A stretch of DNA of 64,000 bases from Gordonia aichiensis NBRC 108223 (lineage in GTDB: Bacteria > Actinomycetota > Actinomycetes > Mycobacteriales > Mycobacteriaceae). The position numbers and the translations under genes are program-made. Positions 17,737 to 28,600 of the stretch are shown here, piece by piece. Numbering within the stretch: position 1 is the stretch's first letter; every line of letters begins with the position of its first letter. The stretch spans positions 1 to 64,000 of the forward strand of contig NZ_BANR01000011.1 of assembly GCF_000332975.1 (NCBI RefSeq), given 5' to 3'. Under the pieces are notes generated by a model, which saw only the letters and a list, made by a program, of their open reading frames with translations, made no database searches and was not told the origin of the DNA.

Positions 17737-18624
17737 TCAGCGAAGCCGATCGATGACATCGGCGATCTCATCAGGAACCTCGAGGACCACGAAATGGCTT
17801 GCGACGACGCTCACCAGCTGCCCGCCGAGCAGGCGCGCATAGCGCCCCTGCTTCCACAACCAGAACCGCTGCCACGGTGCCGGACCCGACAACGCAGCCA
17901 CGACGACGATCCGAACATCCGGCAGCGGATACCTCGTACGCATGCGACGCAGGGAGGCGTTGAGCGTCGGGAAGGCGGCGTTCTCCACCAGGGTGGCCAA
18001 CAGCATCGGCCAGCCGCCGAATACCCGCCCGGCCCAATAGTGTTCGTGATCGTAGAAGCCTTCCGGCGGCGTCGGTAGGACAGCACTGCGAACCCGGGAG
18101 AATCCACGGCGGGGCAACCGAAGACGGCCCGTGACCGCACGCCCGGCATCCACAGCCCTGTGCGCGCTGCTGATTCGCGCCCCCAGCGGTATCACCCGCC
18201 AGGGCAGCAGTACGTACGATCCGTCGAGCATCGCCACGCCTGCCGTACGTGCCGGCTGCGCCCTGGCGAACGCCTCTGCATACAGCGACGCGACCGAATG
18301 GCCGACGACGGTGACCGGCTCGACGATCCCTAGTTCGTCGAGTACTCCGACCATCCATGACACCTCGAGCCGCAGTGTCAGCACCCGGCCACGCGGAAGC
18401 GGTTCCGACAGGCCGTATCCCGGGCGGTCGAAGCGGATCACCCGCCAGCCGCGCTCCACGAGTCGGACGGCGAGATGGTCGAGGTCGAACCAATTGCTGC
18501 CCATCGCGGCCATCAGCAGCAGCGGCGTACCCGAACCTTCGTCGATGACATGGATGCGCTGCCCGTCGACGTCGACGAACCGCCCCGGCGGCGGGCATTC
18601 GCGTTCATCCCGACCGTCCGGCAC
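17737..18624 (-). CDS. Alpha/beta hydrolase coupled to lysX
   Basis: The protein has 295 residues. It shows FDRPGYGLSEP, the nucleophile elbow VVGHSVASLYAEA (Ser) and a C-terminal His in VVASHFVVLEVP. The residue in the acid position is not obvious. It starts with GTG at 18624, three bases after the lysX stop, with GGAG of the lysX 3' end acting as its ribosome binding site, so translation depends on lysX. A role in lipid or antibiotic modification alongside lysyl-phosphatidylglycerol synthesis is possible but only inferred from coupling. Confidence 0.8.
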   Translation of the reverse strand: MPDGRDERECPPPGRFVDVDGQRIHVIDEGSGTPLLLMAAMGSNWFDLDHLAVRLVERGWRVIRFDRPGYGLSEPLPRGRVLTLRLEVSWMVGVLDELGIVEPVTVVGHSVASLYAEAFARAQPARTAGVAMLDGSYVLLPWRVIPLGARISSAHRAVDAGRAVTGRLRLPRRGFSRVRSAVLPTPPEGFYDHEHYWAGRVFGGWPMLLATLVENAAFPTLNASLRRMRTRYPLPDVRIVVVAALSGPAPWQRFWLWKQGRYARLLGGQLVSVVASHFVVLEVPDEIADVIDRLR

Positions 18625-18627
18625 TAC

Positions 18628-21600
18628 TCAATTCTCCTGCGGTTTGGCCAGCGGGAAGGCCAGCGATTCACGAATCGACTGACCCGTGATCAACATGACC
18701 ACACGGTCGACGCCGACTCCGAGCCCGCCCGTCGGCGGCATCGCGTACTCGAGCGCCTGCAGGAAGTCCTCGTCGAGCTCCATTGCCTCAGGATCACCGT
18801 CCGCGGCGAGAATCGATTGCGCGGTAAGCCTTTTCCGCTGTTCCACCGGATCGGTCAGCTCCGTGTACGCGGTACCGAGTTCGACGCCCCATGCCACCAG
18901 GTCCCACCGCTCGGCCACACCCGGTTCACTGCGATGCGCACGTGTCAACGGCGACACCGACGTCGGGAAGTCGCAGTAGAACGTCGGGAACGTGGTGCGG
19001 TCCTCACCGAGATGCTCGTAGAGCTCGGCCACAATCGCCCCCGCGTCCCAATCCGGCCGAAAGGCGATGCCGAGTCGCTTGCAGATCTCGCGTAGATGCT
19101 CCACCGATGTCTCGGGCGTGATCGGCTCACCAGCCCCCTCAGACACCACACCGTAGACCGTCTTCACCGGCCACTGTCCGGAGATGTCGATCCTCTGCTC
19201 GTTCCCCTCATCGTCGTAGCGCACGATCACCGGCTCGCCGTGCGCAGCAGTCGCAGCGAACTGGATCATCTCGCGGGTGAGGTCGAGCATCTTCAGATAA
19301 TCACTATGCGCCTCATAGGCTTCCAGACTCGTGAACTCCGGATTGTGACTGAAGTCGACGCCCTCGTTGCGGAAGTTCCGGCCGATCTCGAACACCTTCT
19401 CCACCCCGCCGACGCACAGCCGCTTGAGGTACAGCTCCGGGGCGATGCGGAGATAGAGGTCGAGATTGTAGGCGTTGATGTGTGTGGTGAACGGGGTCGC
19501 GTTCGCGCCGCCGTGGATTCGCTGCAGTATCGGGGTCTCGACTTCGAGATACCCGCGGGCGGAGAGGAAATCACGCAGCGCTTTCACCACGGCACTGCGA
19601 GTGGCCAACAACTGCCTCGAGCGCGGGTTGATCGCCAGATCGACATACCGTTGCCGCACACGTGCTTCCGGATCGGTCAGCCCCGCCCACTTGTCGGGTA
19701 GCGGCCGCAGGGACTTGCCGATCATCGCCCAGCGATCCACCAGCACCGAGATCTCACCCGTGCGGCTGGTACCCATCTCGCCGTGGACCTCGACCAGATC
19801 ACCGAGATCGACATCGGAGGCGAAGTCGCGTGATCCGGGATCAAGACGCGACGCCTCGACCAGGATCTGCACCTGCCCCGACCAGTCGTGGACGTCGGCG
19901 AAGACCACCTTGCCGAAGTCACGCATCCGGGTGATGCGTCCGGCGACCGACACCGGTGTACCTGCAGGCGCTGCGACGGCCTCGGCGATCGAGTGTGATG
20001 GCGGGTCTGCGGGTGGATAGGCGTCGACACCGTCGTCGATCATCCTGTCCAGCTTCGCAAGTCGCACCCTGACCTGCTCCGGGCGGTGAGCGGCCACAGA
20101 GTGCTGCGCGGCCGCCTCGTCGTCGAGTTCTGCGATCAACGCGTCCACATCGATGCCTGCGGGTATCGACGATTGCCCAGCGGTGTACTGCTCCTTACGA
20201 CCGAACCGCGGCAACCGGACGAATCCCTCGGTGACGACGGCGGCCAGACCGGCGCGTGCCAGGATGCGGGTGTCCTCGAAACACAGGAACCGCGGCTGCC
20301 AGTCGGGCAGGTACTTCGCGTTGGAACGGTAGAGCGACTCCATCTGGAAGAACCTCGAACCGAACATCAATACGGCGTAGCTCCCGCGCATGACGGGTCC
20401 GGCACCGATCTCCTGCCCCTTTTCGAACACGGCACGGAACGTCGCGAAGTTGAGCGAGATCTCGGTGATCCCGAAGTTCTCCGAGTCGCGGCACAGATCA
20501 CTGACCATCGTCTCGACGACACCGTTGATGCCGCTGCGGTCACGTCGCATCAGGTCCAGCGAGACGCCACGACGCCCCCACGGCACAAACGAGAGCATGC
20601 CGACGACCTTCTCGTCCGCAGACCCCTCGTTGAGTACCGCCTCCACGAGCAGGCAGTCACCGTCGGCTGGGTCCCCCAGTCGTGACAGCGCCATCGCGAA
20701 ACCGCGCTCCTCCTCGGTGTCCCGCCAGGCGTCGGCGCGCGCGATGACGTCGGCCATCTCCCTCGGCGGGATATCGCGGTGTCGGCGGACGCGGGTGGTG
20801 ACGCCTGCGCGTCGGGTTCGGGTGACGGCCTGACGCACGCCCTTCATCGTCGGTCCGCTGATCGTGTATTGCCGGGTGTGAAGGATGGCCTCGTCGCCGA
20901 TGTTCAGCGAGGTGAATCCCGCGGCATCGAATGCTGCCGCGCCTCGCTCGCTCGACCCCATCGCCGCGGGATGCCATCCGTAGCGCTCGCAGAGCACCAG
21001 GAATTCGGCGATCGCGTCCGGCCACGACTCCGGGTCGCCGATCGGATCGCCACCGACAAGGCCTACACCCAATTCGACACGGTAGGTGATCGCTGCCCGC
21101 GCATCGCGGGAGAAGACAACCGCCTTGTCGCGACGCGTCGAGAAGTAGGCCAACGAGTCGTCGTCGTTGAACCGCGTGATCAACGCGCGGATCAGCCGCT
21201 CGTCGGACGCCGTCATCAATGATTTGAGCCGTTGCGATCGGAACAGCACCGATGCCGCGACGATGAGTGCGAGTGCGCCGAACAGCCCCAGCGCACCGTT
21301 GACCGGTGGATACGTGTGGTGTCCATCGAAGGTGCGCTGGTCGATCGCCGCGAAGGCGACCACCCGGTTGAACGCATACGGCAGACGCTCCGTCCGCTCG
21401 AGGCTGCCCGGGAACAGCCACACCAGCGCGAACCCTACTCCGGTCGCGACCGCCAGACCCACCACCAACACCACGAGCGCTCGCAGCAGCGCCGCACGCC
21501 GGACCCGCGTGTAGAACTGCCGATAGGTGACGAGAAGGAAGATGAGCGCGACCAGGTCGATGCCGAGGCCGATCGCGATGTTCATGCGTTCGGCGTCGTC

Positions 21601-22038
21601 GACGTCGAAGTCGTCGGCGACCGGCTGCCACAGCAGCAGCGCGTTGCCCGCCATGAACAACAGCAGGTAGATGACGCAGATCCACCACGCGATGCGCTTG
21701 CGCGCGGTCAACGCGATGGCGACGAGTGCCAGCACGAACGACCACGCGAAGCTCGTGTCGGGCATCGAGATGATGAAGTCGTCGACGTAGTCGCGCGGCA
21801 CGTGAATCCAGTGCCGGAAGAACGGAAAGATGCTCGACAACAGCGCGATGGTCGCCATGACCCCGACGACGAGGCCTGCGATGCGGGGCGCGTGACTGCC
21901 GAACCCGCGCGGATGCCGGATGCGCTCGAGCAGATCGGCCGAACGACGATCCGCCTCCGCCCGCTCCGGCCGCTCTCCTGCGGTGTCGGGGTGCGTGGGA
22001 GCACTTCGGAGCGCCTGTGATGGGGACTCGACCGCCAT
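18628..22038 (-). CDS. lysX: Bifunctional lysylphosphatidylglycerol synthase / lysine-tRNA ligase LysX
   Basis: The 1136-residue fusion has three parts. Residues about 45-280 hold membrane segments. A DUF2156/MprF-like lysyltransferase domain (about 290-620) includes [19 protein letters not shown] full class II lysyl-tRNA synthetase follows: OB fold with [16 protein letters not shown], motif 2 [18 protein letters not shown], motif 3 [12 protein letters not shown]. The synthetase charges tRNA-Lys and the membrane domain transfers lysine to phosphatidylglycerol, lowering surface charge and giving resistance to cationic peptides in M. tuberculosis, whose LysX is about 1170 residues. The upstream region to 22105 is shared with the divergent S4-domain gene. 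Confidence 0.95.
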   Translation of the reverse strand: MAVESPSQALRSAPTHPDTAGERPERAEADRRSADLLERIRHPRGFGSHAPRIAGLVVGVMATIALLSSIFPFFRHWIHVPRDYVDDFIISMPDTSFAWSFVLALVAIALTARKRIAWWICVIYLLLFMAGNALLLWQPVADDFDVDDAERMNIAIGLGIDLVALIFLLVTYRQFYTRVRRAALLRALVVLVVGLAVATGVGFALVWLFPGSLERTERLPYAFNRVVAFAAIDQRTFDGHHTYPPVNGALGLFGALALIVAASVLFRSQRLKSLMTASDERLIRALITRFNDDDSLAYFSTRRDKAVVFSRDARAAITYRVELGVGLVGGDPIGDPESWPDAIAEFLVLCERYGWHPAAMGSSERGAAAFDAAGFTSLNIGDEAILHTRQYTISGPTMKGVRQAVTRTRRAGVTTRVRRHRDIPPREMADVIARADAWRDTEEERGFAMALSRLGDPADGDCLLVEAVLNEGSADEKVVGMLSFVPWGRRGVSLDLMRRDRSGINGVVETMVSDLCRDSENFGITEISLNFATFRAVFEKGQEIGAGPVMRGSYAVLMFGSRFFQMESLYRSNAKYLPDWQPRFLCFEDTRILARAGLAAVVTEGFVRLPRFGRKEQYTAGQSSIPAGIDVDALIAELDDEAAAQHSVAAHRPEQVRVRLAKLDRMIDDGVDAYPPADPPSHSIAEAVAAPAGTPVSVAGRITRMRDFGKVVFADVHDWSGQVQILVEASRLDPGSRDFASDVDLGDLVEVHGEMGTSRTGEISVLVDRWAMIGKSLRPLPDKWAGLTDPEARVRQRYVDLAINPRSRQLLATRSAVVKALRDFLSARGYLEVETPILQRIHGGANATPFTTHINAYNLDLYLRIAPELYLKRLCVGGVEKVFEIGRNFRNEGVDFSHNPEFTSLEAYEAHSDYLKMLDLTREMIQFAATAAHGEPVIVRYDDEGNEQRIDISGQWPVKTVYGVVSEGAGEPITPETSVEHLREICKRLGIAFRPDWDAGAIVAELYEHLGEDRTTFPTFYCDFPTSVSPLTRAHRSEPGVAERWDLVAWGVELGTAYTELTDPVEQRKRLTAQSILAADGDPEAMELDEDFLQALEYAMPPTGGLGVGVDRVVMLITGQSIRESLAFPLAKPQEN

Positions 22039-22105
22039 GGATCAAAGGTAGTTCACCGGCGGATCGATGGTGCGTACCCACCGCCGCTCGGGCAGTATCT
22101 CAGCC

Positions 22106-22330
22106 ATGGGAGAGGACGCATTCGATGTTCCCGTGCGGGGCGACGGAATCAGGCTCGGTCAGTTCTTGAAGCTGGCCAACCTCATCGAGTCCGGCGCGGA
22201 GGCCAAGGAAGTGACCTCCGACGGACTGGTCACGGTCAACGGAGACGTGGAGACACGTCGCGGTAGACAGTTGGCCGTCGGCGATGTGGTCGCGCTCGGC
22301 GGCACGGCGGCGCGGGTCACCGCCGGGTGA
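22106..22330 (+). CDS. Small S4-domain RNA-binding protein (YaaA-like)
   Basis: The 74-residue protein is essentially one S4 domain: IRLGQFLKLANLIESGAEAK, then VTSDGLVTVNGDVETRRGRQL and GDVVAL. Such proteins bind structured RNA, often ribosomal. The ATG at 22106 (MGEDAFDVP) is chosen because the 13 residues before it from 22067 look unrelated. It is divergent from lysX and convergent with a 51-residue gene. Confidence 0.88.
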   Translation: MGEDAFDVPVRGDGIRLGQFLKLANLIESGAEAKEVTSDGLVTVNGDVETRRGRQLAVGDVVALGGTAARVTAG

Positions 22331-22339
22331 CCCGCAGGC

Positions 22340-22495
22340 TCAGGCGGTCAGCCGCTTGAGTTCGGCCGCGGTGACCAGGCGCTCGGCCTCCGCGGGGAAC
22401 CGCTGGGCCACACGGTGGCGGCCAAAGCGGCCACCGGTGATGGCACTCAGCATCGAGTGTCGACGGGGTGTCTGGAACGTTGCTGCCAGCTTCAT
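22340..22495 (-). CDS. Small basic protein of 51 residues, unknown
   Basis: It starts MKLAATFQTP and continues RRHSMLSAIT GGRFGRHRVA, ending in an Ala/Glu-rich helix and TAAELKRLTA. Codon third positions are strongly G/C like neighbouring genes, and AGGAA lies about 10 bases before the ATG. An AT-rich stretch at 22505-22550 on the same strand could hold its promoter. It stops 9 bases from the convergent S4-domain gene. The high Arg content suggests nucleic-acid or ribosome contact; no family is recognised. Confidence 0.6.
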   Translation of the reverse strand: MKLAATFQTPRRHSMLSAITGGRFGRHRVAQRFPAEAERLVTAAELKRLTA

Positions 22496-22626
22496 GACGA
22501 TACGTTTCCTGCGTCAGAACGGATTCGATCTTTACTATCTTGTATTGCCGAGTTCTTCGGCGCAACTCACCCTTACGTATCGATCGTCACACAGGTTTCG
22601 TTACCGACGGGAGACCGACGCGCGGA

Positions 22627-23508
22627 TCACCCGAGTCCGGCGAGGAACTGGTGAGCCCAGGCCACCGCGGTCACACCGGGCTTGACCTCGAAGCGTCCGT
22701 AGTCGCCGTGCGAGCCGGACTGCAGGAAGCGGTTGAACTCGATGATCTGCTGTCGCGCCCGCGCGTTGCTGAGTTCGTTGAGAGCGTTGCCCGGTCCTCC
22801 CCTGGTCAGCATCTCGTTCACGATCGCGCCGGCCTCGGCCTGATACTGACCGACCTGGCTGGGCGTCGGATCGCTGGTTTCGGCGAGGTAGCCGATCACG
22901 CGTGTCACGTAATACTCACGCGGAACGTTGCAGTAGAGATCCTTCGGAGCACAGATCGTGAAGGCGCGGGGCAGGACGTAGCCCATCCCGTCCAATCGCG
23001 GGCCACCGCTGCCCTGCCCCGTCGCGGGCGGACCGACGAGATTGTCTTTCGACGACCGGCGCGGATCTGCGATGAGCACGACACCGGCGACCTGCTGCGG
23101 ACGGATCTTCTCGCGCCCGGTACCGATCTCGGAGGCCACGTCGCCCGCGGCGTCTGCGCCCTGGCTGTATCCGGTGAGTGCGATCTTGGTACCCGGGCAG
23201 CGCTTGAGCATCGTCAGCGCGAGCCCCTTGGCGTTGGCCACTGCCTGCGCCTTCGACTTGCCGTACACGGCGCTCTCCCAGGGAAACGCGGTCGCGTCGT
23301 AGCCGACGTAGGAGACCTTGGTGTCCGGCCCCAGACCAGACGTCACGGCTCCGAGCAGACCGGGACCGTCGGCCCAGGTGCCCGGAATCGCGAGGACGTA
23401 CACCTTCGGACACGTACTCGGCGCCGCCGATGCCGATCCCGCGAAGGCGACCCCAACCCCGCACACCGCGAGCACCACCGACACTGCCATTCCGAAAAGC
23501 CTGCGCAC
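22627..23508 (-). CDS. Secreted cutinase-family serine esterase
   Basis: A 293-residue exported esterase. A signal peptide (RRLFGMAVSVVLAVCGVGVAFAGSASA) is followed by the cutinase fold: YVLAIPGTW, nucleophile Ser in LTGYSQGADAAGDV, a Cys pair around TICAPKDLYCN with the catalytic Asp near it, and His in SGSHGDYGRF. Mycobacterial relatives hydrolyse lipids or cutin-like polyesters. The start is GTG at 23508 with AGG 3 bases upstream in GGGGCAGGTCT. It is divergent from the SRPBCC gene. Confidence 0.85.
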   Translation of the reverse strand: MRRLFGMAVSVVLAVCGVGVAFAGSASAAPSTCPKVYVLAIPGTWADGPGLLGAVTSGLGPDTKVSYVGYDATAFPWESAVYGKSKAQAVANAKGLALTMLKRCPGTKIALTGYSQGADAAGDVASEIGTGREKIRPQQVAGVVLIADPRRSSKDNLVGPPATGQGSGGPRLDGMGYVLPRAFTICAPKDLYCNVPREYYVTRVIGYLAETSDPTPSQVGQYQAEAGAIVNEMLTRGGPGNALNELSNARARQQIIEFNRFLQSGSHGDYGRFEVKPGVTAVAWAHQFLAGLG

Positions 23509-23668
23509 AGACCTGCCCCTTCACGACTACCCACCCACGACGCACCGGCCGTGGTCTGACCACGTGAGTGTAAACAGGGTTGCACCCATCCGGCAGCGTC
23601 GTCCCGCCGAACTCCTATAGAACGTTTGTCTCACAGAACCGAGTTGTCCAACACATGAGGAGACCAGG

Positions 23669-24103
23669 GTGGTCGACGTCTCACGCACCTTCACCGTTCG
23701 ACAACCACGAGAGGTGGTCGTCGCCTATCTGCGCGACTTCGCCCATGCCGAGCAGTGGGACCCGGGCACCGTCGAATGCACGCAGGAAGACGACGGTCCG
23801 ATCGCTCTCGGCACCCGCTGGCACAACAAGACCAAGCTCTACGGGATCTCGACCGAGCTCACCTACGAGCTCACCCGCGACGATCCCGACCACATCGTGT
23901 TCTCCGGCTCGAACAAGACCGCAACAACCTCCGACGACCTCTCCTTCGCCGACAAGGGCGACGGGACGACAAGCGTCACCTACCGCGCGCTCGTCGAGTT
24001 CCACCGGTTCGGATTCATCGGCGAACCACTGTTCGGATTCATCTTCGGCAAGCTCGCCGACTCGGTGCCCGAGCAGATGACGAGCGTCCTCGAGAAGCTC
24101 TGA
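23669..24103 (+). CDS. SRPBCC (START-like) family protein
   Basis: The 144-residue protein has the helix-grip fold pattern of polyketide cyclase/dehydrase-type SRPBCC proteins: VDVSRTFTVRQPREVVVAYL at the start, FAHAEQWDPGTVEC in the middle, and a C-terminal helix (FGFIFGKLADSVPEQM). These bind hydrophobic ligands. The start is a GTG at 23669 with AGGAG about 8 bases upstream. It is followed by a strong hairpin shared with gltD. Confidence 0.82.
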   Translation: MVDVSRTFTVRQPREVVVAYLRDFAHAEQWDPGTVECTQEDDGPIALGTRWHNKTKLYGISTELTYELTRDDPDHIVFSGSNKTATTSDDLSFADKGDGTTSVTYRALVEFHRFGFIGEPLFGFIFGKLADSVPEQMTSVLEKL

Positions 24104-24118
24104 GCCCGGTAACGGACA

Positions 24119-24159
24119 AGCCCCGCCCGCCGGTCGAACGTGGACCGGCTGACGGGGCT
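24119..24159. terminator. Bidirectional hairpin between SRPBCC gene and gltD
   Basis: The outer arms AGCCCCG (24119-24125) and CGGGGCT (24153-24159) pair, and an inner stem CCGGTC/GACCGG sits inside. It lies 15 bases after the SRPBCC stop and 28 bases after the gltD stop on the opposite strand, so it can serve both. Confidence 0.75.
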
Positions 24160-24187
24160 CGTGAAACGGGTAGTGCCTACGGTCGGC

Positions 24188-25642
24188 TCAGCGCTGCGCG
24201 ACCTGCGTCGGCACGATCGGTGCAGGCAGATCCGACGCTCCGGCGAGGTAGCGGTCGGCCGCAGCCGCAGCCGATCGGCCTTCCGCGATGGCCCACACGA
24301 TCAGTGACTGTCCGCGGCCTGCGTCGCCCGCCACGAACACCCCCTCCTGGCCGACAGCAGCGAAATCGTTGTCGCGCTTGATGTTGCCGCGTTGGTCGTA
24401 GTCGACGCCGAGCTTGTCGAGCAGGTCCGCACGCTCAGGGCCGACGAAGCCCATCGCGAGCAGCACCAGGTCGCACTCGAGGTCGAAGTCGCTGCCCTCG
24501 ACCTTCTCGAACCGACCGTCGCGCATGACGACCTCGTGCGCCTTGAGCGCGGTGACCTTGCCGTTCTCTCCGACGAACTGCTCGGTGTTGACCGAGAAGA
24601 CGCGTTCGCCGCCCTCCTCGTGAGCCGAGGACACGCGGTACATCAGCGGGTACGTCGGCCATGGAGTCGACTCGGCACGTTCGGTCGGAGGCTTGGGCAT
24701 GATCTCGAACTGATGCACGATCTCGGCGCCCTGCCGCAGCGACGTGCCGAGGCAGTCCGCACCGGTGTCGCCGCCACCGATGATCACGACCTTCTTGCCG
24801 CGTGCGGTGATCTGGTTCTCGACCGTGTCGCCGAGCTGAATCCTGTTGGCCTGCGGCAAGAACTCCATCGCCTGGTGGATGCCGTCGAGTTCCCGGCCGG
24901 GAATCGGCAGATCGCGCCCGATCGTCGAGCCCATCGCAAGCACCACGGCGTCGAAGTCCTCGCGTAGCTGCGCGACGGAGATGTCGACGCCGACGTTGAC
25001 GCCGGTGCGGAAGACGGTGCCCTCGGCCTTCATCTGCTCGAGACGACGGTCGATGTGCCGCTTCTCCATCTTGAACTCGGGGATGCCGTAGCGCAGCAGT
25101 CCGCCGATGCGGTCGGCACGCTCGTACACGTAGACCGTGTGGCCAGCGCGGGTGAGCTGTTGCGCCGCTGCGAGTCCCGCGGGCCCCGAACCGACGACGG
25201 CAACCGACTTGCCGGTGCGCTCACTCGGCAGCACGGGCTGCACCCAGCCGCTGTCGAAGGCGTTGTCGATCAGCTCGACCTCGACCTGTTTGATCGTCAC
25301 GGCGGGCTGGTTGATACCGAGCACGCACGACGCCTCGCACGGCGCAGGGCACAGGCGACCGGTGAACTCCGGGAAGTTGTTGGTCGCGTGCAGGCGTTCG
25401 ATGCCCTCTTTCCACTGATCCCGGTACACCAGATCATTCCACTCGGGGATCAGGTTGCCCAGCGGACAACCGTTGTGGCAGAACGGGATACCGCAGTCCA
25501 TGCAGCGGCTCGCCTGCGTCTGCAGCTCAGCCTTGGCGAAGTCGGTGTATACCTCTTTCCAGTCCATCAACCGCAGGTCGACGGGGCGCCGCTCGGGCAG
25601 TTCGCGTTCGGTGTGCTTGAGGAATCCTCTGGGGTCAGCCAC
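24188..25642 (-). CDS. gltD: Glutamate synthase [NADPH] small subunit
   Basis: The 484-residue subunit passes electrons from NADPH through FAD and Fe-S clusters to GltB. The N-terminal cysteine region ([20 protein letters not shown] ... [15 protein letters not shown]) carries two 4Fe-4S sites. It is followed by the FAD motif [16 protein letters not shown], the NADPH motif [15 protein letters not shown] and [14 protein letters not shown] near the end. The start overlaps the gltB stop by eight bases, so the two are co-translated. Confidence 0.96.
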   Translation of the reverse strand: MADPRGFLKHTERELPERRPVDLRLMDWKEVYTDFAKAELQTQASRCMDCGIPFCHNGCPLGNLIPEWNDLVYRDQWKEGIERLHATNNFPEFTGRLCPAPCEASCVLGINQPAVTIKQVEVELIDNAFDSGWVQPVLPSERTGKSVAVVGSGPAGLAAAQQLTRAGHTVYVYERADRIGGLLRYGIPEFKMEKRHIDRRLEQMKAEGTVFRTGVNVGVDISVAQLREDFDAVVLAMGSTIGRDLPIPGRELDGIHQAMEFLPQANRIQLGDTVENQITARGKKVVIIGGGDTGADCLGTSLRQGAEIVHQFEIMPKPPTERAESTPWPTYPLMYRVSSAHEEGGERVFSVNTEQFVGENGKVTALKAHEVVMRDGRFEKVEGSDFDLECDLVLLAMGFVGPERADLLDKLGVDYDQRGNIKRDNDFAAVGQEGVFVAGDAGRGQSLIVWAIAEGRSAAAAADRYLAGASDLPAPIVPTQVAQR

Positions 25643-28600
25643 GTGCGGCCTCCATGATCGCTTCGTTCACGTCTCGTCCGGTCTTCTCTGCGGCATCGAT
25701 CGCGGCCAGCACACGCTTGAAGTCGCGCGGCATGACCTTGGCGAACGACTTCTGGGTGTTGTCCCAGTCGTCGAGGATCGCAGCGGCGATCGGCGACGCG
25801 GTCTCTCCGCGATGCTCGCCGATGATGCCGGACAAGAACTCGATGTCGTCGTCGTCGAGAGGCTCGAGGTCGACGAGTTCCGGGTTCAGATTGCTCGGCA
25901 GATTGTTCTGCGGGTCGTACACGTAGGCGATACCGCCCGACATTCCGGCCGCGAAGTTGCGTCCGGTATCACCGAGGACGACGACGCGCCCGCCGGTCAT
26001 GTACTCGCACCCGTGATCGCCGACTCCCTCGACAACTGCCGTCGCGCCCGAGTTGCGGACACAGAAGCGCTCGCCGACGACGCCGCGCAGGAAGATCTTT
26101 CCCTTGGTGGCGCCGAAGCCGATCACGTTTCCGGCGATGATGTTGTCTTCGGCGACAAAGCCTTCGGCCGCATTCGCCGGCGGTCGCACCACGATGCGTC
26201 CGCCCGAGAGTCCCTTGCCGACGAAGTCGTTGGCGTCGCCCTCGAGCCGCAGCGTGATGCCCTTCGGGACGAAGGCACCGAAGCTGTTGCCCGCCGAACC
26301 GGTGAAGTCGATGATGATCGTGCCCTCGGGAAGCCCTTGGGCGCCATGGGTCTTGGTGACCTCGTGGCCGAGCATCGTGCCGACCGTGCGGTTGACGTTG
26401 GTGATTTTCGACGTGAACGACACCCTCGTACCGTGGTCGATCGCCTCGCGACTCTGCGCGATGAGCTGCTGGTCGAGCGCCTTCTCGAGCCCGTGGTCCT
26501 GCACGCCGGAGCAGTACAGGTCCTGGTTCATGAACGGCGACTCCGGCATCGAGAGGATCGGCGACAGATCGAGCTTGCCCGCCTTCGACGACTTCCAGTG
26601 CGCAAGTGCCTTGGTCGTATCGAGCGCCTCGACGTGACCGACCGCCTCCTGCAGGGTGCGGAAGCCCAGACGTGCCAGCAGCTCGCGCACCTCCTCGGCG
26701 ATGAACATGAAGAAGTTCTCGACGAACTCCGGCTTGCCGGTGAAACGCTCACGCAGCAGCGGATTCTGGGTGGCGACGCCGACCGGGCAGGTGTCGAGAT
26801 GGCAGACGCGCATCATGACACAGCCCGAGACGACCAGCGGAGCCGTCGCGAAGCCGAACTCCTCGGCACCGAGCAGCGCACCGACCACCACATCGCGGCC
26901 GGTCTTGAGCTGACCGTCGACCTGCACGGAGATGCGATCACGAAGTCCGTTGAGCAGCAACGTCTGCTGCGTCTCGGCCAGACCGATCTCCCACGGCGCA
27001 CCTGCGTGCTTCAGCGACGTCAGCGGTGACGCGCCGGTACCACCGTCGTGACCGGAGATCAGCACGACGTCGGCGTGCGCCTTCGACACACCGGCGGCGA
27101 CAGTGCCCACACCGAGCTCGCTGACGAGTTTGACGTGCACGCGCGCCTGCGGATTGGCGTTCTTCAGGTCGTGGATCAGCTGTGCGAGATCCTCGATCGA
27201 GTAGATGTCGTGGTGCGGCGGCGGCGAGATGAGGCCTACGCCCGGCGTCGAACCACGCACCTCGGCCACCCACGGGTAGACCTTGTGCGGCGGAAGCTGG
27301 CCGCCCTCACCGGGCTTGGCGCCCTGCGCCATCTTGATCTGGATGTCGGTGCAGTTGCTCAGGTAGTGCGAAGTGACACCGAAGCGACCCGACGCGACCT
27401 GCTTGATCGCGCTGCGCCGCCAATCACCGTTCTCGTCGTGGTGGAAGCGCCGCGGATCCTCGCCGCCCTCACCCGAATTCGATCGGCCGCCGAGCCTGTT
27501 CATCGCGATGGCGAGCGTCTCGTGTGCCTCCGCCGAGATCGAGCCGAAACTCATCGCGCCGGTGGAGAAGCGCTTGACGATCTCGCTGGCCGGCTCGACC
27601 TTCTCGATCGGGATCGGATCCCGATCCCCGAAGTTGAAGTCGAACAGTCCACGCAGAGTTGCCATTCGGGCCGACTGGTCGTCGACCATCTTGGTGTACT
27701 CCTTGAACACCTTGTACTGCCCGGTGCGCGTCGAGTGCTGGAGCTTGAACACGGTGTCAGGGTTGAACAGGTGGTACTCACCCTCACGACGCCACTGGTA
27801 CTCGCCGCCAACCGGGAGCTCGCGGTGTGCGCGCTCGCTGGGACGCTCACTGAAGGCCAGCGAATGCCGGGTTGCGACGTCTGCGGCGATCTCGTCCAGC
27901 CCGACGCCGCCGAGCTGGCTGTTCATACCGCTGAAGTACTCGTCGACGCACGATTGATCGAGGCCGATCACCTGGAAGAGTTGCGCGCCGGTGTACGAGG
28001 CGACGGTGGAGATGCCCATCTTGCTCATCACCTTGAGGACGCCCTTGCCCGCGGCCTTGATGTAGTTGGTGCGGGCGGTCTCGAAGTCGATGTCGCCGAG
28101 CATTCCGCGCTCGACCATGTCCTCGATCGACTCGAATGCCATGTACGGATTGACCGCTGCGGCACCGAATCCCACCAGGGTGGCCACATGGTGAACCTCG
28201 CGGCAGTCGCCCGACTCGACGATCAGGCCGACGCGGGTGCGCTTGCGCTCGCGCACCAGGTGATGGTGCACCGCAGCGGTCAACAACAGCGACGGGATCG
28301 GCGCGAGGGTCTCGTCGGATTCACGGTCGCTGAGCACGACGAGCGACACGCCGTCGTCGATGGCAGCGCTGACCTTCGCACGAATCTCGTCGAGCGCCTT
28401 GCGCAGTCCCGCACCGCCTTCCGCGACCGGGTAGAGGCCGTGGATCTGGATGCTGCGGAAGTCCGGGAGTGCATCGTCGTCGTTGATCCGCACGAGCTTG
28501 GCCAACGTGTCGTTGTCGAGAACCGGCGACGGAAGCACGATCTGGCGGCACGATTCCGGGCCGGGGTGCAGCAGGTCTGCCTCCGAACCGATTGTCCCGC

